Shown in pieces: positions 40,247 through 42,132 of a DNA stretch of 42,132 nt. Under the pieces are notes generated by a model, which was not told the origin of the DNA, made no database searches, and saw only the letters and a list, made by a program, of their open reading frames with translations. A program made the position numbers and the translations under genes. How positions within the stretch are numbered: position 1 is the stretch's first letter; every line of letters starts with the position of its first letter. The DNA is from Porticoccus sp. (lineage in GTDB: Bacteria; Pseudomonadota; Gammaproteobacteria; Pseudomonadales; Porticoccaceae), in NCBI GenBank assembly GCA_021773405.1, contig JAJFKD010000052.1:1-42132 (forward strand), in the 5' to 3' direction.

Positions 40247-40666
40247 ATGAATATTGGAGATGTCGCCGCCCTTTCTGGCCTGCCAGCCAAAACGATCCGA
40301 TATTACGAGGATATTGGGCTTGTGAAGCCTCTTCGCAGCACGAACGGCTATCGCATATTTCGTGAAAGCGACGCACACAAGCTTGCCTTCCTCGGACGTT
40401 CCCGTGCGCTTGGCTTCAGCATAGAGGACTGTCGCAATCTCCTTGCTCTTTATGAGGACGAAGAACGCGCTAGCGCCGAGGTCAAGGAGATTGCCGAGCA
40501 ACATCTCGAACGGATCGACGAGAAAATCGCGGAACTAAAGGAAATGCGTGCGACGCTGGCTCACCTGGTGGACGCCTGTGCCGGGGATCACCGCCCAGAT
40601 TGTCCGATCCTCGCCGATTTGGCAACGAAACAACACGACGAAGAGCAGCTAAAGAGAACGGCCTAG
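40247..40666 (+). CDS. cueR: Cu(I)-responsive MerR-family regulator CueR
   Basis: A 139-residue MerR-family activator. N-terminal winged helix (MNIGDVAALSGLPAKTIRYYEDIGLVKP), dimerisation coiled coil (about 75-108), and the copper loop Cys111-x7-Cys119 (DACAGDHRPDCPIL), the CueR spacing for monovalent Cu/Ag/Au. AAGGAG precedes the ATG at 40247. Being the only MerR-family protein in the window, it is the natural candidate to bind the seven CueR-type sites. It activates by untwisting promoters with 19-bp spacers, which is what those sites have. An IS66 remnant begins about 70 bp after it. Confidence 0.95.
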   Translation: MNIGDVAALSGLPAKTIRYYEDIGLVKPLRSTNGYRIFRESDAHKLAFLGRSRALGFSIEDCRNLLALYEDEERASAEVKEIAEQHLERIDEKIAELKEMRATLAHLVDACAGDHRPDCPILADLATKQHDEEQLKRTA

Positions 40667-40734
40667 CCGAGTAATAGAGTTTGGCTTGGGCGATCCTCTT
40701 TACGGTTTTACTCTTCGGTTGCTCGCCGCCCTTT

Positions 40735-41231
40735 TCGAGCAGTGACACGACGGTGCAACTGCCGGCAAAGGGCGGCACGCAAACCGCGCGGCCATGGTGG
40801 ACCTATGTCCGTGACGATCGTCCCTTTGCCGGCGGAAACCCTCCTGCGGCGCTGTTCCCCTTTTCCCGCGACCGTGGGATGGCCAATCCGAACCGGTATC
40901 TCGCCGGATGGCAGGGCATCCTGCAAGCGGATTCCTATGGGGGCAACAACGACCTCTACCGCGCCGACCGCGATTCTGGGTCGGTCGAGAGTGCTCTGTG
41001 CTGGAGCCATGCCCGGCGCAAGTTCTTCAAGATCGCCGACATCAAGGGGAATGCCCGGAAGGCAAGCCCGCCCATGACATCTCCCCTGTCGCGCTGGAGG
41101 TTGTGGCCCGGATCGACGCGAACTTCGATATCGAACGCGCCATCAATGGCCCGACCGCCGTGGAACGGTTGGCGACGCGATCGATCAAGGGCTCACGGTT
41201 CGATTTGCACATGACGACTTGGATATGCTGA
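40735..41231 (+). mobile_element. IS66-family transposase remnant
   Basis: A fragment of an IS66 TnpC-type transposase core. SSDTTVQLPAKGGTQTAR, WTYVRDDRPFAGG, GWQGILQADSYGGNNDLY and ALCWSHARRKFFKIADI read in one frame; after NARK a single-base deletion near 41060 shifts to GKPAHDISPVALEVVARI, then DIERAINGPTAVERLATR. Both ends of the transposase are missing and no terminal repeats or accessory frames are visible. It marks past insertion and deletion between cueR and the ScsB fragment. Confidence 0.8.
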
Positions 41232-41266
41232 CCCGCGGCGGCCAGCTCCGTGCTGACAGTCAGACT

Positions 41267-41389
41267 GTGATCGCCGCCGACTACGGACCGAGCACACCGG
41301 AAGGCATCGTTCTGCCAGAGCTGTTGACGACGCAGGCGGTTCTGAACGCCCTGGAAAGCGCTACCGATACGCGCTTGGCAGGGGATTGA
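41267..41389 (+). pseudogene. ScsB C-terminal fragment
   Basis: A frame opening at a GTG (41267) and ending TGA at 41387-41389 reads ADYGPSTPEGIVLPELL, then TTQAVLNALESATDTR. It is clearly the C-terminal end of another ScsB (intact copy: VYGPGAPDGVVLPELL, then AAVLEVLTEA). The rest of the gene is gone, apparently replaced by the IS66 remnant. An ATG overlapping the stop (TGATG) opens a further 26-codon frame to 41469 that I cannot identify. Confidence 0.7.
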
Positions 41390-41473
41390 TGAGATACACC
41401 AGAGAAAGAGCAACCTTACCCCGCCTGTCTGGCATTCGGGCGTTTGAGGCGACGCAGGCAGGGGCCTGATGGC

Positions 41474-41794
41474 TCAACCTTGAAGTTCCTGCTTCCGGCG
41501 CCGAAACTCGTCTTCGTCGATCTCACCGCGCGCGTAGCGTTCCTTGAGGATGTCCATCGGATCGCGGGTCTCACCAACCCGGTTACTGGTAAGCGTTCGA
41601 AAGACGAAAACGGCAACTGCGATAATCAATCCCCAGAAAAGGATCATGCCGAAACCGGCCCACCAGCCATGTCCGCCACCCCACATCATGTGCCCAAAGG
41701 TGCCATTGGCATTGCTGCCCGGATCCGCGAGCGCCGGCACTGTGCCTGCCAACAGAGCGACCACGCTGGTTTTCAACCACATATAGTCATTCAT
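41474..41794 (-). CDS. Small SHOCT-domain membrane protein (second copy)
   Basis: A 106-residue paralogue of the protein at 17212: leader to about Ala23 (TVPALA), FGHMMWGGGHGWW near 34-46, one helix (about 47-66), then SHOCT (DILKERYARGEIDEDEFRRRKQEL). RBS AAAGGACAAGATC precedes the ATG at 41794, which overlaps the kinase stop (ATGA). Same length, order and coupling as the copy at 17212-17532. Confidence 0.85.
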   Translation of the reverse strand: MNDYMWLKTSVVALLAGTVPALADPGSNANGTFGHMMWGGGHGWWAGFGMILFWGLIIAVAVFVFRTLTSNRVGETRDPMDILKERYARGEIDEDEFRRRKQELQG

Positions 41795-42132
41795 GATCTT
41801 GTCCTTTCTTGATAGCTGAAACTTTGTGAGAACGGCAAGTCGAGTCGCACGAGAAGCCCACCGTCCGGGTGGTTACGCAAAGTGATATCGCCACCATGCG
41901 ATCGCAAGATTGTGCGTGCAATTGACAGGCCGAGACCGGTGCCACCTGTCTCGCGTGAGCGTGACGTCTCGACCCGGTAAAAAGGCTCGAAAACCTCTTC
42001 AAGTTGAGTGTCCGGGATGCCGGGGCCATGATCGCGAACCCAGATCAAGGCTCTGTCATATTGCCGGGTATAGGTGACCTCGACACCTTCGCCGTAACGC
42101 ACTGCATTCTCTATGATGTTCCGCAGTGCTCG
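41791..42132 (-). CDS. Sensor histidine kinase, C-terminal part (runs off window)
   Basis: The last 113 codons of a histidine kinase, with the N-terminal part beyond the window edge. N box NIIENAVRYGEG, G1 box VRDHGPGIPDTQLEEVFEPF, and GGTGLGLSIARTILRSHGG are present. It closely resembles the kinase at 15806-17215 in this region. Followed by the SHOCT gene with a 4-bp overlap, so a second two-component/SHOCT module lies at this end; its response regulator would be outside the window. Confidence 0.92.
   Translation of the reverse strand, partial: RALRNIIENAVRYGEGVEVTYTRQYDRALIWVRDHGPGIPDTQLEEVFEPFYRVETSRSRETGGTGLGLSIARTILRSHGGDITLRNHPDGGLLVRLDLPFSQSFSYQERTRS

Noticed and set aside
1-42132. 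CRISPR arrays, tRNA or rRNA genes, phage genes, restriction or toxin systems
   Set aside because: I found no repeat-spacer pattern, cloverleaf sequence or recognisable protein of these kinds in the window.

Overview
The window looks like a high-GC alphaproteobacterium, most likely of the Rhodobacterales/roseobacter group. This is inferred from the protein sequences (type II GAPDH, DUF6629, EF-hand and SHOCT proteins, CcmI) and from codon use; no rRNA is present to confirm it. No complete insertion sequence, tRNA or CRISPR array is visible. Remnants of an IS66 transposase, broken genes and duplicated fragments indicate an accessory region (island or plasmid), at least from about 10 kb rightward.

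Left part (1-10 kb), general metabolism: an EamA exporter; a frameshifted Cys-rich ECF sigma factor; a two-gene unit of a cyclopropane-fatty-acid synthase-like methyltransferase and an archaeal-type (type II) glyceraldehyde-3-phosphate dehydrogenase; and, on the minus strand, an arginine deiminase operon in the order YfcC-type transporter, arcA, arcB, arcC, with an SDR dehydrogenase at its end.

Middle part (10-22 kb): a DUF6629 membrane protein; a minus-strand unit of a decayed small membrane protein, TVP38/TMEM64 protein, Lgt and a CorE-like ECF sigma factor with a CxC linker motif and Cys-rich tail; a DUF302 protein; a Met-rich EF-hand protein divergent from an OmpR-type response regulator/histidine kinase/SHOCT unit; and a ccmF-ccmG-ccmH-ccmI cytochrome c maturation unit.

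Right part (22-42 kb), copper and envelope redox functions. A long minus-strand series runs from a truncated L,D-transpeptidase through a CHxxLxC small protein, cytochrome c', a dihaem cytochrome, a FixH/YtkA-like protein, a CPIC membrane protein and a ferric-reductase-like protein to penicillin-binding protein 2. A second minus-strand unit carries a DUF2933 protein, a lipoprotein, a DsbA/ScsC-like protein and ScsB. A plus-strand operon carries an L,D-transpeptidase, cytochrome c, CHxxLxC protein, two Met/His-rich cupredoxins, a multicopper oxidase, another cytochrome c and DsbA. These are followed by copZ, copA and cueR, an IS66 remnant, an ScsB fragment, and a second SHOCT/histidine-kinase pair running off the window.

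The unifying signal is a set of seven promoter-like elements with the same architecture: TTGACC, then a CCTTCC/GGAAGG-type dyad inside a 19-bp spacer. This is the layout of CueR-family promoters. They stand before the TVP38/Lgt/sigma unit, ccmFGHI, the truncated L,D-transpeptidase series, the DUF2933-Scs unit, the multicopper oxidase operon, copZ and copA-cueR. The window therefore probably encodes one CueR-controlled copper regulon that joins Cu(I) export and oxidation to disulfide handling, cytochrome c maturation, lipoprotein processing and peptidoglycan remodelling. That is inference from sequence and context, not demonstrated function.
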